Of a DNA stretch of 34,971 nt, positions 24,141 to 33,211 are shown piece after piece. The notes beneath the pieces were generated by a model that was given only the letters and a program-made list of their open reading frames with translations, had not been told where the DNA came from and ran no database searches. This DNA is from an uncultured Sutterella sp. (GTDB taxonomy: Bacteria > Pseudomonadota > Gammaproteobacteria > Burkholderiales > Burkholderiaceae_F). The position numbers were made by a program, and so were the translations under genes. Positions within the stretch are counted from its first letter, which is position 1; each line of letters begins with the position of its first letter. The stretch covers positions 1 through 34,971 of the forward strand of contig CAKQON010000014.1 in the NCBI GenBank assembly GCA_934255515.1, in the 5' to 3' direction.

Positions 24141-27100
24141 CAGTCATCTCCATCGGGAGCGGAAGCAGTATTTCGGGCCGCGGGGGGCGCCCCCTCGGGC
24201 GCCGCCGCGGCGGCACTCTGAGGTTCAGTATTTTCGGGCTTCGGAGCGCTTTCAGCCGGGAGGGGCGCAGAGCTCAACTCTCTCGGCGCGGAAGCCGCGG
24301 CCGGAGCTGCGCCAGGGAGCTTCACGGGATTCCCTTCTGAATCGAGAATCGTGAGCTTTCCGGAAGCGCCTCTGGCGCGAAGGAGCGGGCGCGAAAGCGA
24401 CTGCGCCTCAACAGGCGGCACCGTAAATTCGCCGGGTGTTGCCGCGCGGACCGTGTAGGTGAAGGTGACGGGACTCCAGCTCGAAAGCTCGGGCGAGAGC
24501 CAGGTCATGCGTTCCTCAGACCGCAGGAACTTGGGCGCTCCGTCAGGACCCGATCCGGGGCTCATCGCATAGGCGAGGCCGCCAGGGAGCAGATCCGTGA
24601 GCGCAATGTCCATGAGCTCTTCTTCGCCCGCATAGGCGCGAAGCTTCACGCGCACCGTGATGCGCTCGCCCGCGCGGAACCGGGTCGCGGGCTTGCCGTC
24701 CTCGCCCAGATACGTGCGCTCGACTTCAAGGCCCGACTTTTCTGCGGGCAAGGCCTTATCGTCAGGGAGCCGCACCCATCCGGTCTGTTCGCCCTGCCAC
24801 CAGAGGAAGGAGGACCGGGCGGCGCCGGAAACCTCCGCTGCAGTGCAGCCCGGAGCCTCGAGCGCTGCGCCCGCTGGGGCGGTGGTGAGGACATCCTTGT
24901 CGTCGGGGAAGCCTGCCGCGCGCTTCACGCAGACGAGGGTGAGGCCGGAGTCGTCCTCGTTTTTCTCTGAATCCGTCGCGCCTCCGATCGAAGGCTCCAT
25001 CATGGTCATGGCGGCAGCGCCCGCGTAGAGGGCGTCATAGGTGCCGCGCTTCAATGCCCCGGCAAAGTCGTCGACGGCAAGGGAAGAGAGGAATCTGGCT
25101 GAACTCTTCTGCGTAAGGCCGCTTGCCGCAAGCGCCTGGGCGGCAAGCGCTGTTGCGGTCTCGGGCGTCCACGCCCCGGCTGCGCGTGCGGTGGAAATGG
25201 TGCCGGAAAGCAGCTCCTCGGCTTCAGAGCGCATTCTGAGGTGCTGGTAGGAGGCCGCAAGGAACGCGGCAGCGGCATCCCGCTTCCAGTCGGGGAAGCG
25301 TTCTTCCATGGCGGCGCGAAGCGTTTCGAGGTACTCCGTCGTCATCGTGCCTTCGCGTGTGAGCACCCAGAGGGCATAGGCCTTCGTGCGCGCGTCGTCG
25401 ATGGTCTGGGGGTCTTCGACGACGTTGCGCATCAGGCGCTCCTTCACGCTGCGGATGAGCTCCGGGGGCACGCCCGTCGTGCGGGCGGCTGCGAGCAGGT
25501 AGTCGAGAGCCCAGGCCGTGAGATATGGGTTTGCCGGCATCCAGGGGAAGCTCCGGAGGCCTTCCCAGGAAAGAGCTCCCTCAATCGCGGAAAGCGCTTT
25601 TTCGGCGCGTGCTTTCGTGAGCTCCGCGAGCTTCAGGGCAGCCTTTTCAGGCGTTTCGCCAATGGGCACGAATCGTGCGGCATCGGGGTTGGCTGCGAGA
25701 AGCACGAGGGGAAGCGCCGCGGCGATCGCGTCCGCGGGCTGGTTCCAGTCGCGGTTTGCAAATGGGTGCCCGAGCTGAAGGACGAGAGTGGCCGGAACCG
25801 CCGATATCATGAAGCGCGTCTGCGAATCGTTGGGATAAAGCTCGTTGGGAAGTGTGAGAAGCGGGGTCTTGTCTTCTGAATTCCCTTCGATTTTCCCGCC
25901 GTAAATTCGGGTGGACCGGACGGAGGCCGGACGAACGCCGATTTCCAGAGTGCGTTCGGCTTTTGCGTTTTCGGTCTGTGCACGGAAGGTCACCTGTACG
26001 GTCCCGGGATTCGCGGGCGCCTGGGCGACCGAGGTTGCGACCTTGCCGCCCTTTTCGGGGAACGTGATGGGAACCGTCGCAGAGGGAGGCGTGAGCGCGT
26101 CGGAGCTGATCTCAAGCGCGCCGGAGGCTGCCGGTTTCTCAGGCGTCACCGTTGCGCCGACGGCAAAAATGTCGCCCGGCGATACGGCAGCCGGGAGAAT
26201 CGGCTGAATCACGAGGGGTTCGGCAATGGCGGCCGATGCTTCGCCGGCGCCGGCTTCGTTCTCGGAAGCGCCGACGGCAAAGATGCGGATGCGGCCGTTG
26301 AAGCCTTCGGGGAGCGTCGCCTCAATGGTTCTGGCTTCGGGACCCGCTTCAACCAGACCGCCCCACCAGACGGCGGATTTTCCAAGCGTTCTCACGAAGG
26401 GATTCCCGAACCCGGCCGCCATCTTTGCGACCGATTCCATGAAGTCGCCGCCGAAGGGCGCGGTGAGGTCAGCGGCCGCACTGGCGTCCGGCATCAGGAG
26501 CGACAGTGTTTCGCGGGTTTCGACTTCAAGCGCCCGGTCTTCGATGAGCGCCTTGAGAGGATTAGGGGCTGGATAGTTGGTGAGCGAAAGAATCCCGGCG
26601 TCTGCCGCCCAGAGGAAGACGCGGGAGGGCTTGTCGGCCTTGAGCGTTATCGGAATGGTCTTCGCGCTTTCGAGCTTTTCCGGTACCGAAACTTCAACCT
26701 GGAGTCGCTTTTCCTTCGTGTTGAGGAGAACCGGAATCGCCGTTTCGGTGAAGCCCCTGAGGAACTTCTTCGCCGAATCCTGCCCGCGGACGAGCGACAC
26801 GCGAAGCCAGGCGCGCCCGGAGAATCCTTCCGGAGCATCGACCTCAATCAGGTTGTCGCCCGAATCGACGGCAGCCCATTGGGACGAGATGACGTTTGCG
26901 GACTCAAACGTGACGAGCGCGAAGCCCGAGAAGGGAGAAAGGAGCGAGAGCCTCGCCTTCTCGCCCGCTTCGAGGGTTGTCTTCTCGAGGCGCGCGCGCA
27001 TTTCCGCGGCGGGGAGTTCATCGGACGCCGCCTTCGCGAGCGTGTTCCCGGCCGTGTTGTAGGGAAGCGTGAGAAGAAGCGTTCCGTCTTCTCTCGTGAC

Positions 27101-30040
27101 GCTCACGAGCCATTCGCCGGGTTCGCGGGTATTGAGCGGGAGCACGGCTTCGCCCGAGGCGTCCGTCGTGAGGTCAATGGTTGCCGTCGTTTCCGTCACG
27201 GGCGCGTCGCTGTAGGTGAGACGTCCCGAGCCGTCGGCCGTGAGTTCCGTCACATAATGCGTGCGGCTGATTTCGGCGCGAAGTTTTTCGCCCGCCTTCT
27301 TTTCGAGGTGCCGGTCAACGGCAATGAAGCGCACTTCCGCGGGGTCCCCGGCCAGAAGGAATTTCATGGGCTGGGGCGTTTTTTCGAGCTTCCAGCCTAG
27401 CGCCAGTTCTCCCCGCGAGAGGAGGAAATGGAAGCGTTCGGAAACGGCTTCGCCCCCTTCGGACTCATAGCCCGTGAGCGACACGTCTGCGCGCGCGAAG
27501 CCCGGAATCGTGAGGCTCCCTAGCGGAAGCGTGAGATGAGCGTCGCCCGCTCCGGTCGTCCGGACGGGAGGAATGGAGAGGCGCTTTCCGGCATTCCGGT
27601 TGGTTCTGATGCCGGCAGCAGGAGAGTCGAAGGTCCAGCCTTCGAACCCTGGGAGCGTCGTGCTCGAAACCGGATTGACAGCGACCTCGCCCTCAATCCG
27701 GCGGCCTTCAGCGCCGGCCCCGAAGAGGCTCGTGAGCTTCGCAGGGATCTGAATGTCGCCGGGCTCAAGCCACCCGGCCCTGGATTCAGCCTGAGGGAGC
27801 TCGGCAGTGAGCGAAAGCGTTTCGGGAGCAAAGTCGGCAATGAAGAGGGTCGTCGTCGAGAGCGCCGAGTCGCCTCCGGTCGCGAAGACGTCCATCTTGA
27901 TGCGGCCCGGAAGCGTGCCCTCAGGAATCGTCCAGTCGAAGTCGGCGAGGCCCTCGGGCGAGAGCTTCAGCTGCCGCTTCTCAACCACTTTCCCCGCATC
28001 ATTTGTGAGCTTCACTTCAACGGGAAGCCCCTCGGGGAGCGCCGCCATGCTGAGTTCGCGCAGTCCCAGTCCGAAGTGCGCGGTTTCGCCCGCGCGGTAG
28101 ATGCCGCGGTCTGCAAAGGAAAACGCCGCCATGTTGCCGCCCTTCGTTTCGCGCCCGCCCGTATTCCAGCGGAAGGTGTCCGAAAGGTTGGTGGGGTCTC
28201 TGAGCGAAATCCAGGCGAGGTCGGTGCCCTTCGACTGCACGGTGATTGCAGCGGGACGTTTTTCGCGCTCAAGGCCCTTCGTGGGCTTGAAGTGGGCGCG
28301 CCCGTCCTGATCCGTCTGCACGGACTCGATCACGGTGCCGTTTTCGGCGAGAAGGCTTGCCGCCACATTGGCGGCGGGTTTGCCGTCCATGAAGCCCGCG
28401 GCAAAGACGTCGATCGAGGTGTCGGCTGAGGTTTTCGCAATGACGGCGAGGTTCGTGAGAAGAAGGCGTTTGCTGGCGGTCGCAACCACTTCTTCCTTCC
28501 CGTCCTTCGTCCTCACGCCCGTGAGCTCAACCTGAAAGAGCCCGGGGCCCGCGCCGATCACGGCGTCGGCAAGATCAAGCGTTGAGAAGCGGGCCTTGCC
28601 CGGAGTTGATTCTCCTAGTTCGATTTCACCCGTGACGGCGCTCGTATAGGCGTCGGGCGAGGTGCTCTTCATCACGTTCCAGCCGTCGGCCGCGAGCGCG
28701 AGGTAGGCGTTCTTCACGCGCGCGATGCGCCAGCGGAGCTTCTCGACGCCGGTCGAAAAGAGGGAGAGCGTCCAGTTCCCCGAGAGCGTGAGCATGTTGC
28801 CGGGCTGGAGGAATTCGATCGAGCTCGAGAGCTTCGGAAGAAGCAGCACCGAGTGCCATTTTTCATTGAGCCCCGACGTGCCTTCCGGCCCGAAGGATTC
28901 AGGCAATTCCACATAAAGGAACGTTCCCTGAGGCGCGTGAAGGCGGAATTTGGCCGTGGTCGTGAGGCCCTTTTCTGAGGCCGGCACCACTTCCACGGGT
29001 TCGGCGCGTGAGAGAATTTCTTCGTCGATGACGGGGGCGGCCGTCCAGACGGCATTGGTCTGAGCTTCCTCCGACATCTTGGCGGGAAGCGCCAGGACGC
29101 GGATATTGCTCATCACGGCCTGCGGATCCATCTGGAGCGTCCCCGTGAGCGTGAGCTCATACTCGCCGTTCATAGCTTCGTCGCGAACGGCATGAACCTC
29201 GGCGCGGGAAATCTGGAAGAGCGTGGATTCGCCCGGCACCGTCTGATTGACCTGAACGGTCTCAAAGCCCTTCGGTACCGTGAAGCGGCCGTTGTTCTGG
29301 CTGATCCGGCCCGCGATGCCGGCGAGCTTCGCCGTGACGATCGTCTCCTCTTCAGGGAGCTTCGTGAGCTTCACCTTCACGTAGACGTTTGTGTTGTCGT
29401 CGCTCCAGATGAACAGGGGCTTTGCCGTCTCAAGACCTGATTCTTTTTTGAAATTGAGGCTGAAGGCCTTTTCAACCATTCCCTTTTCAGGGACGGTCGT
29501 GAAGAAGAATTCAAAGGAGAGCCACCGTTCGCCCTTCACCGCCGGATCAATCCAGATGCGGCTCTGAGTATTTATTGCCGCAAGAGGCGGCGTTTCGATC
29601 GTGATGAAGCTCTCTTCAATATTGGCGCGAAGGGGAATCGGGATGCCGAGAAGCGACGCTCTCATCGAGCGCTTCGGCTGCCAGGCGTCCTTCGGCGTGA
29701 AGGAAAGAGAATCAGGGCCCGCCCAGCGCCAGGTGCCCGGAACGGAGGGCTTCAACGTAATGCCTTCGACCGTCGCGCCCGAGCGGCCGAGCGTGATCAT
29801 GCAGCGGCTGTACCAGTCGTCTTCGTAGGCCTTGCGGCAGGCGTTTTCGCTGGGAGCCAGAGAGATGTAGATGGGAGCCTTTGCGGATGTCGGGGCGGAG
29901 ACTGCGGGCTTAAGCCAGACCGTACGGTCGTCGCTTCCCGGAGCGGCATGGGCTCCTGCAGCGAGAGCTGAGAGTGCGAGGAGCGTTACCAGGGAAAGCG
30001 GTTTAAGCTGAAGCGAAATGGCGCGCGTGGACAGAACCAT
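24140..30040 (-). CDS. Bacterial alpha-2-macroglobulin-like protein, thioester motif absent
   Basis: The 1966-aa protein is encoded directly upstream of pbpC. It has a Sec signal peptide (cleavage near GAHA-APG, about 33), several MG-type beta domains and the bait-region/MG7-8 part around 700-1250 (DRGIYRAGETAHFGLGLRE and PLEVETRETLSLLMPDAS-type segments). A helical thioester-domain-like part (about 1400-1700) and a receptor-like C-terminal beta domain ending in a low-complexity Ala/Pro/Glu tail follow. In family members paired with PBP1C the YPYxCxEQ thioester sits where this protein reads HPFANRDWNQP (about residue 1423). Both the Cys and the Gln are missing, so it cannot form the covalent protease trap. 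It also lacks the lipobox of E. coli YfhM and would be soluble. At 1966 residues it is larger than the roughly 1650 of YfhM. Ribosome binding site: GGGAG 9 nt upstream. Confidence 0.9.
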   Translation of the reverse strand: MVLSTRAISLQLKPLSLVTLLALSALAAGAHAAPGSDDRTVWLKPAVSAPTSAKAPIYISLAPSENACRKAYEDDWYSRCMITLGRSGATVEGITLKPSVPGTWRWAGPDSLSFTPKDAWQPKRSMRASLLGIPIPLRANIEESFITIETPPLAAINTQSRIWIDPAVKGERWLSFEFFFTTVPEKGMVEKAFSLNFKKESGLETAKPLFIWSDDNTNVYVKVKLTKLPEEETIVTAKLAGIAGRISQNNGRFTVPKGFETVQVNQTVPGESTLFQISRAEVHAVRDEAMNGEYELTLTGTLQMDPQAVMSNIRVLALPAKMSEEAQTNAVWTAAPVIDEEILSRAEPVEVVPASEKGLTTTAKFRLHAPQGTFLYVELPESFGPEGTSGLNEKWHSVLLLPKLSSSIEFLQPGNMLTLSGNWTLSLFSTGVEKLRWRIARVKNAYLALAADGWNVMKSTSPDAYTSAVTGEIELGESTPGKARFSTLDLADAVIGAGPGLFQVELTGVRTKDGKEEVVATASKRLLLTNLAVIAKTSADTSIDVFAAGFMDGKPAANVAASLLAENGTVIESVQTDQDGRAHFKPTKGLEREKRPAAITVQSKGTDLAWISLRDPTNLSDTFRWNTGGRETKGGNMAAFSFADRGIYRAGETAHFGLGLRELSMAALPEGLPVEVKLTNDAGKVVEKRQLKLSPEGLADFDWTIPEGTLPGRIKMDVFATGGDSALSTTTLFIADFAPETLSLTAELPQAESRAGWLEPGDIQIPAKLTSLFGAGAEGRRIEGEVAVNPVSSTTLPGFEGWTFDSPAAGIRTNRNAGKRLSIPPVRTTGAGDAHLTLPLGSLTIPGFARADVSLTGYESEGGEAVSERFHFLLSRGELALGWKLEKTPQPMKFLLAGDPAEVRFIAVDRHLEKKAGEKLRAEISRTHYVTELTADGSGRLTYSDAPVTETTATIDLTTDASGEAVLPLNTREPGEWLVSVTREDGTLLLTLPYNTAGNTLAKAASDELPAAEMRARLEKTTLEAGEKARLSLLSPFSGFALVTFESANVISSQWAAVDSGDNLIEVDAPEGFSGRAWLRVSLVRGQDSAKKFLRGFTETAIPVLLNTKEKRLQVEVSVPEKLESAKTIPITLKADKPSRVFLWAADAGILSLTNYPAPNPLKALIEDRALEVETRETLSLLMPDASAAADLTAPFGGDFMESVAKMAAGFGNPFVRTLGKSAVWWGGLVEAGPEARTIEATLPEGFNGRIRIFAVGASENEAGAGEASAAIAEPLVIQPILPAAVSPGDIFAVGATVTPEKPAASGALEISSDALTPPSATVPITFPEKGGKVATSVAQAPANPGTVQVTFRAQTENAKAERTLEIGVRPASVRSTRIYGGKIEGNSEDKTPLLTLPNELYPNDSQTRFMISAVPATLVLQLGHPFANRDWNQPADAIAAALPLVLLAANPDAARFVPIGETPEKAALKLAELTKARAEKALSAIEGALSWEGLRSFPWMPANPYLTAWALDYLLAAARTTGVPPELIRSVKERLMRNVVEDPQTIDDARTKAYALWVLTREGTMTTEYLETLRAAMEERFPDWKRDAAAAFLAASYQHLRMRSEAEELLSGTISTARAAGAWTPETATALAAQALAASGLTQKSSARFLSSLAVDDFAGALKRGTYDALYAGAAAMTMMEPSIGGATDSEKNEDDSGLTLVCVKRAAGFPDDKDVLTTAPAGAALEAPGCTAAEVSGAARSSFLWWQGEQTGWVRLPDDKALPAEKSGLEVERTYLGEDGKPATRFRAGERITVRVKLRAYAGEEELMDIALTDLLPGGLAYAMSPGSGPDGAPKFLRSEERMTWLSPELSSWSPVTFTYTVRAATPGEFTVPPVEAQSLSRPLLRARGASGKLTILDSEGNPVKLPGAAPAAASAPRELSSAPLPAESAPKPENTEPQSAAAAAPEGAPPAARNTASAPDGDD

Positions 30041-30218
30041 GGCAGGAAACTCCCAAATTAATCATGAGTATGAGCATAGACGGTTTGGGGACTGCAGGCG
30101 ACGGGAAAAAGCCCGCGCCTCTCTGATTTTTCGCGCTTTCCCAATGATGTGGAAATTGTCGATTGGAGAGCCTTCCTTCACGGGAGCGTCTCACCCCGAC
30201 AACAGGGGGGAGCGTCAG

Positions 30219-31151
30219 CTAGGGGTTCGCACGCTTTGCGCAGGAAAGCAGGATCGAGCGCACCCACTGGAGCTCAAGGTCGTCGTTTGCGCGGTGGTGC
30301 CAGATGAGCTGAGGCTTGTGGCGAATGCTTTTCTCCTCAGTCCGGATGATGACGATGTCGCCGCCTTTTTCCATGTATTCGGCCGTACGCCGCGGGAGCA
30401 CCATCAGCAGGTCGCTTTCCGCCACGGTAGGAATGAGCGAGAGAAACTGCGTGGTTCTCATGGAGGAACGTCCCTCAGTCCATGCCGGGAAAACGCTTTC
30501 GCGGAGCGACGTCCAGGATGCCCCCGGACGAGGGTGATAGCAAACATCGGCAAAGGCGTGCCTGAGGACATCGGCAGTGGAAACGGCGTTCTTCTGAGCT
30601 TTGCGCGCCAGCGGATGATCTTTTCTTCCGGTGAGGACGTAATCCGTATCTGCGAGCTCGATCGCATGAAATCCGGGGGGGAGCGTCATGACGGGGGAGA
30701 CCGCGAAGTCGATTTCTCCGGAGGAGAGAAGCGAAAAGCGATCATCCGAGAGCGGCAGGTAGGAAATCATGACGCCCGGCGCCTGAGCGAGAAGCTCCCT
30801 GGCAAAGTTGGGAAAGACTGAGAAAGGCGCATTGTCGGCGCATCCGATGCGGATGTCCCGGACGATCCGGGCGGGATCGAATGTCTGCGGCGCGAGAAGC
30901 GCATCGTAGGTTTCGAGCACCGCTTCCGTGCGCGTCATGAGGAGCTTTGCTTTTCTCGTGGGAACGAGTCCTCCGGGAAAGCGCGTGAAGAGGCGGTCTT
31001 CAAAGACTTCGCGCAGCTGCGAGAGCATGCGGCTTGCAGTGGGAAGCGAAAGTCCCAGGCGCTCGGCCGCATCTGCCAGATTTTCCGTCTGACAGAGCGT
31101 ATGAAGGAGCCTGATGGACTCAATGGAGGGTGTTTTTGCGCCGACTTTCAT
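30219..31151 (-). CDS. LysR-type transcriptional regulator, divergent from ASST 2
   Basis: The 310-aa protein has a typical LysR layout. An N-terminal helix-turn-helix (about 8-68) reads SIESIRLLHTLCQTENLADA, then RLGLSLPTASRMLSQLRE and FEDRLFTR. A linker helix and a periplasmic-binding-like effector domain (about 95-305) follow, with IRIGCADNAPFS, EIDFAVSP and FHAIELADTDYVL. The gene lies 121 bp from ASST 2 on the opposite strand, the classical place for a LysR regulator of its neighbour. The inducer is unknown, and a sulfated or phenolic compound would fit the context (inference). It could also control ASST 1 at 10650. Confidence 0.88.
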   Translation of the reverse strand: MKVGAKTPSIESIRLLHTLCQTENLADAAERLGLSLPTASRMLSQLREVFEDRLFTRFPGGLVPTRKAKLLMTRTEAVLETYDALLAPQTFDPARIVRDIRIGCADNAPFSVFPNFARELLAQAPGVMISYLPLSDDRFSLLSSGEIDFAVSPVMTLPPGFHAIELADTDYVLTGRKDHPLARKAQKNAVSTADVLRHAFADVCYHPRPGASWTSLRESVFPAWTEGRSSMRTTQFLSLIPTVAESDLLMVLPRRTAEYMEKGGDIVIIRTEEKSIRHKPQLIWHHRANDDLELQWVRSILLSCAKRANP

Positions 31152-31161
31152 TTTCAGAAAA

Positions 31162-31260
31162 TACCTCTTTTCAAAATTTTATCTCAATGAAGGTATATGA
31201 CTATTTACTGCAAATGCGTTGATTTCTATGATTTCTTCGTTGCAAATTTCATTCAGAAGG
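31162..31260. promoter_or_regulatory. Divergent regulatory region between the LysR gene and ASST 2
   Basis: This AT-rich space contains inverted ATACCT (about 31162-31167) and AGGTAT (about 31190-31195), a loosely dyad-symmetric region of about 34 bp, and direct repeats of TGCAAAT (near 31209 and 31240). LysR proteins bind imperfect dyads in such divergent promoters. The left arm overlaps the LysR gene's own ribosome binding site, compatible with autorepression. I see no clear consensus -35/-10 pair. Confidence 0.45.
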
Positions 31261-31272
31261 AAAGGAGTTTCC

Positions 31273-33108
31273 ATGAAGACCATCACGAAGTCCGCGCTTG
31301 CGGCTGCAGTTCTCGGCGCCCTGATGCTCTCTGCGGCCCCGACGACGGTAATGGCGGCGGGCGGCGCCTCGGGCGCAGCCGTCAAGTACGCGAAGCAGGG
31401 ACAGATCGGCGAAGTCATTACGAATCCCTATCGCATTGCGCCTCTGACCGCCATCATTCGTTCAGGCGGTTATACGCTTTCCGACGTTAAGGTCCGCATC
31501 GTGCCGAAGGAGAACGGCTCTGAGATCAAGTATGACGTCGACAGAAGTGAGGTGCTTACGCACGGCGGCATTCCGGTCTTCGGACTCTATCCGGACTACG
31601 TCAATACTGTTGAGGTCTCCTATACCCGTACGGATCTCACGGGCGAAAAGAAGGCTGTGAACGAGGCCTACAAGATCTATGCGCCGCCCGTCTATACGGA
31701 AGGGAACGGCACCGTTTCGCAAAAGAGCACGATGTTTGATACGACGGTTGTGAAGGCCGATCCCGAATTCAAGGATCGTCTCTACCTCGTCAACAATCTC
31801 CTCGTTTCGCCTCCGAAGGGCTCGCGCGTTGTCTGGAACAACCCCTCAGGCGGCGCGCTTGAATGGTGCTTCTATCCGCAGAACGCCATCATCGATGCGA
31901 CGGGCGAAGTCCGCTGGTACATGAACGTGGATTCAATCTATGACATGGAATCGGTCTACAACGGCGGCGTCATGATGGGCTTCCAGCAGGGCGACGACGG
32001 TGCGCTCACCTGGGGCTATGGTCAGCGCTACGTGAAGTACGACATCATGGGCCGCGAAGTCTTCAACCGCCGTCTCCCCGCCGGCTACGAAGACTTTTCG
32101 CACTCCTTTGATCAGGCCCAGAACGGTAACTTCCTTCTGCGCGTCGCAGCCAACGATGTTCGTCGTCCCGACGGCCGCAATGTCCGCACGGTTCGCGACG
32201 TGATCGCCGAAGTGAATCCAGCCGGCCGTGTGGTTGATGACTGGCGTCTCTGGGAAATCCTCGATCCCTATCGCGATGTCGTGATCAAGTCGCTCGACCA
32301 GGGCGCGGTGTGCCTCAATCTCGACGCCGACAGCGCCGGCAAGACGCTTTCTTCGGCTGACCTCGCCGCTATGGATAAGGAAGAGCATTTCGGCGACATC
32401 ACGGGCGTCGGCATCGGCCGCAACTGGGCGCACGTCAATTCCGTCGACTATGACCCGACCGACGATTCGATCATCATTTCCTCGCGCCATCAGTCCGCGA
32501 TCATCAAGATCGGCCGCGACAAGAAGGTGAAGTGGATTCTCGGCGCTCCCGACGGTTGGCAGAAGGCTTGGGCGGATAAGGTCCTGAAGCCCGTAGACAA
32601 GGACGGCAATCCCATCAAGTGCGAACAGGGCAAGTGCGAGAACACGACTTTCGACTGGACGTGGACGCAGCACACGGCTTTCCGCATCGACTCGAAGTCC
32701 GACAAGCGCTTCGTTTATCTCACTGCATTCGACAACGGCGACGGCCGCGGACTCGAGCAGCCGCCCCTTCCCGACATGAAGTATTCGCGCGCTGTGGTCT
32801 ACAAGGTTGACCAGGAAAAAGGCACGGTCGAGCAGCTCTGGGAGTTCGGCAAGGAACGCGGCCATGCGTGGTACAGCCCTGTGACCTCCCTCACGCAGTA
32901 CGAGGCCGACAAGGATTCGATCATGGTCTATTCTGCGACGCCTGAGATGCAGCTCGTCAAGGGCAAGGCCGTGGGCGCGCCGAATCCGTACCTGATGGAA
33001 TTCAAGTGGGGGTCGACTGAACCCGCGGTTGAAATCCGCATCAACGGCTCCATGGGCTATCAGGCGATGCCCTTCCGCGTCGAAAAGGCCTTCCATCACG
33101 CGAAGTGA
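31273..33108 (+). CDS. Periplasmic arylsulfate sulfotransferase (ASST), copy 2
   Basis: This 611-residue enzyme has a signal peptide cleaved near VMA-AGG (about 28). AAAGGAG at 31261-31267 is a good ribosome binding site and decides for this ATG over 31219. The catalytic set is complete: His277 (DFSHSFDQ), His387 (NWAHVNS), Arg405 (SSRHQS) and His467 (TWTQHTAF). The disulfide pair Cys450/Cys455 (KCEQGKCE) is present. It is a close paralogue of copy 1, differing mostly in surface segments and in the 168-186 region, so the two may prefer different donors or acceptors. It is likely controlled by the divergent LysR gene. Known activity of the family: transfer of sulfate from one aryl sulfate to another phenol in the periplasm. 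Confidence 0.94.
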   Translation: MKTITKSALAAAVLGALMLSAAPTTVMAAGGASGAAVKYAKQGQIGEVITNPYRIAPLTAIIRSGGYTLSDVKVRIVPKENGSEIKYDVDRSEVLTHGGIPVFGLYPDYVNTVEVSYTRTDLTGEKKAVNEAYKIYAPPVYTEGNGTVSQKSTMFDTTVVKADPEFKDRLYLVNNLLVSPPKGSRVVWNNPSGGALEWCFYPQNAIIDATGEVRWYMNVDSIYDMESVYNGGVMMGFQQGDDGALTWGYGQRYVKYDIMGREVFNRRLPAGYEDFSHSFDQAQNGNFLLRVAANDVRRPDGRNVRTVRDVIAEVNPAGRVVDDWRLWEILDPYRDVVIKSLDQGAVCLNLDADSAGKTLSSADLAAMDKEEHFGDITGVGIGRNWAHVNSVDYDPTDDSIIISSRHQSAIIKIGRDKKVKWILGAPDGWQKAWADKVLKPVDKDGNPIKCEQGKCENTTFDWTWTQHTAFRIDSKSDKRFVYLTAFDNGDGRGLEQPPLPDMKYSRAVVYKVDQEKGTVEQLWEFGKERGHAWYSPVTSLTQYEADKDSIMVYSATPEMQLVKGKAVGAPNPYLMEFKWGSTEPAVEIRINGSMGYQAMPFRVEKAFHHAK

Positions 33109-33144
33109 TGCATGAGCTGCTTCCTCTGAAGCGCTCCAGAAAGG

Positions 33145-33180
33145 AAAAGCTCCGGTCTCTTGTCAGTCCCGGAGCTTTTT
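33145..33180. terminator. Terminator between ASST 2 and the AEC transporter
   Basis: AAAAGCTCCGG (33145-33155) pairs with CCGGAGCTTTTT (33169-33180), an 11-bp stem with a 13-nt loop and a T-run on the plus strand. The A-run on the other side makes it usable for the convergent transporter gene as well. Confidence 0.88.
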
Positions 33181-33211
33181 CCGTATGGCGACTGGCAGCT
33201 GAAAGATGTCC

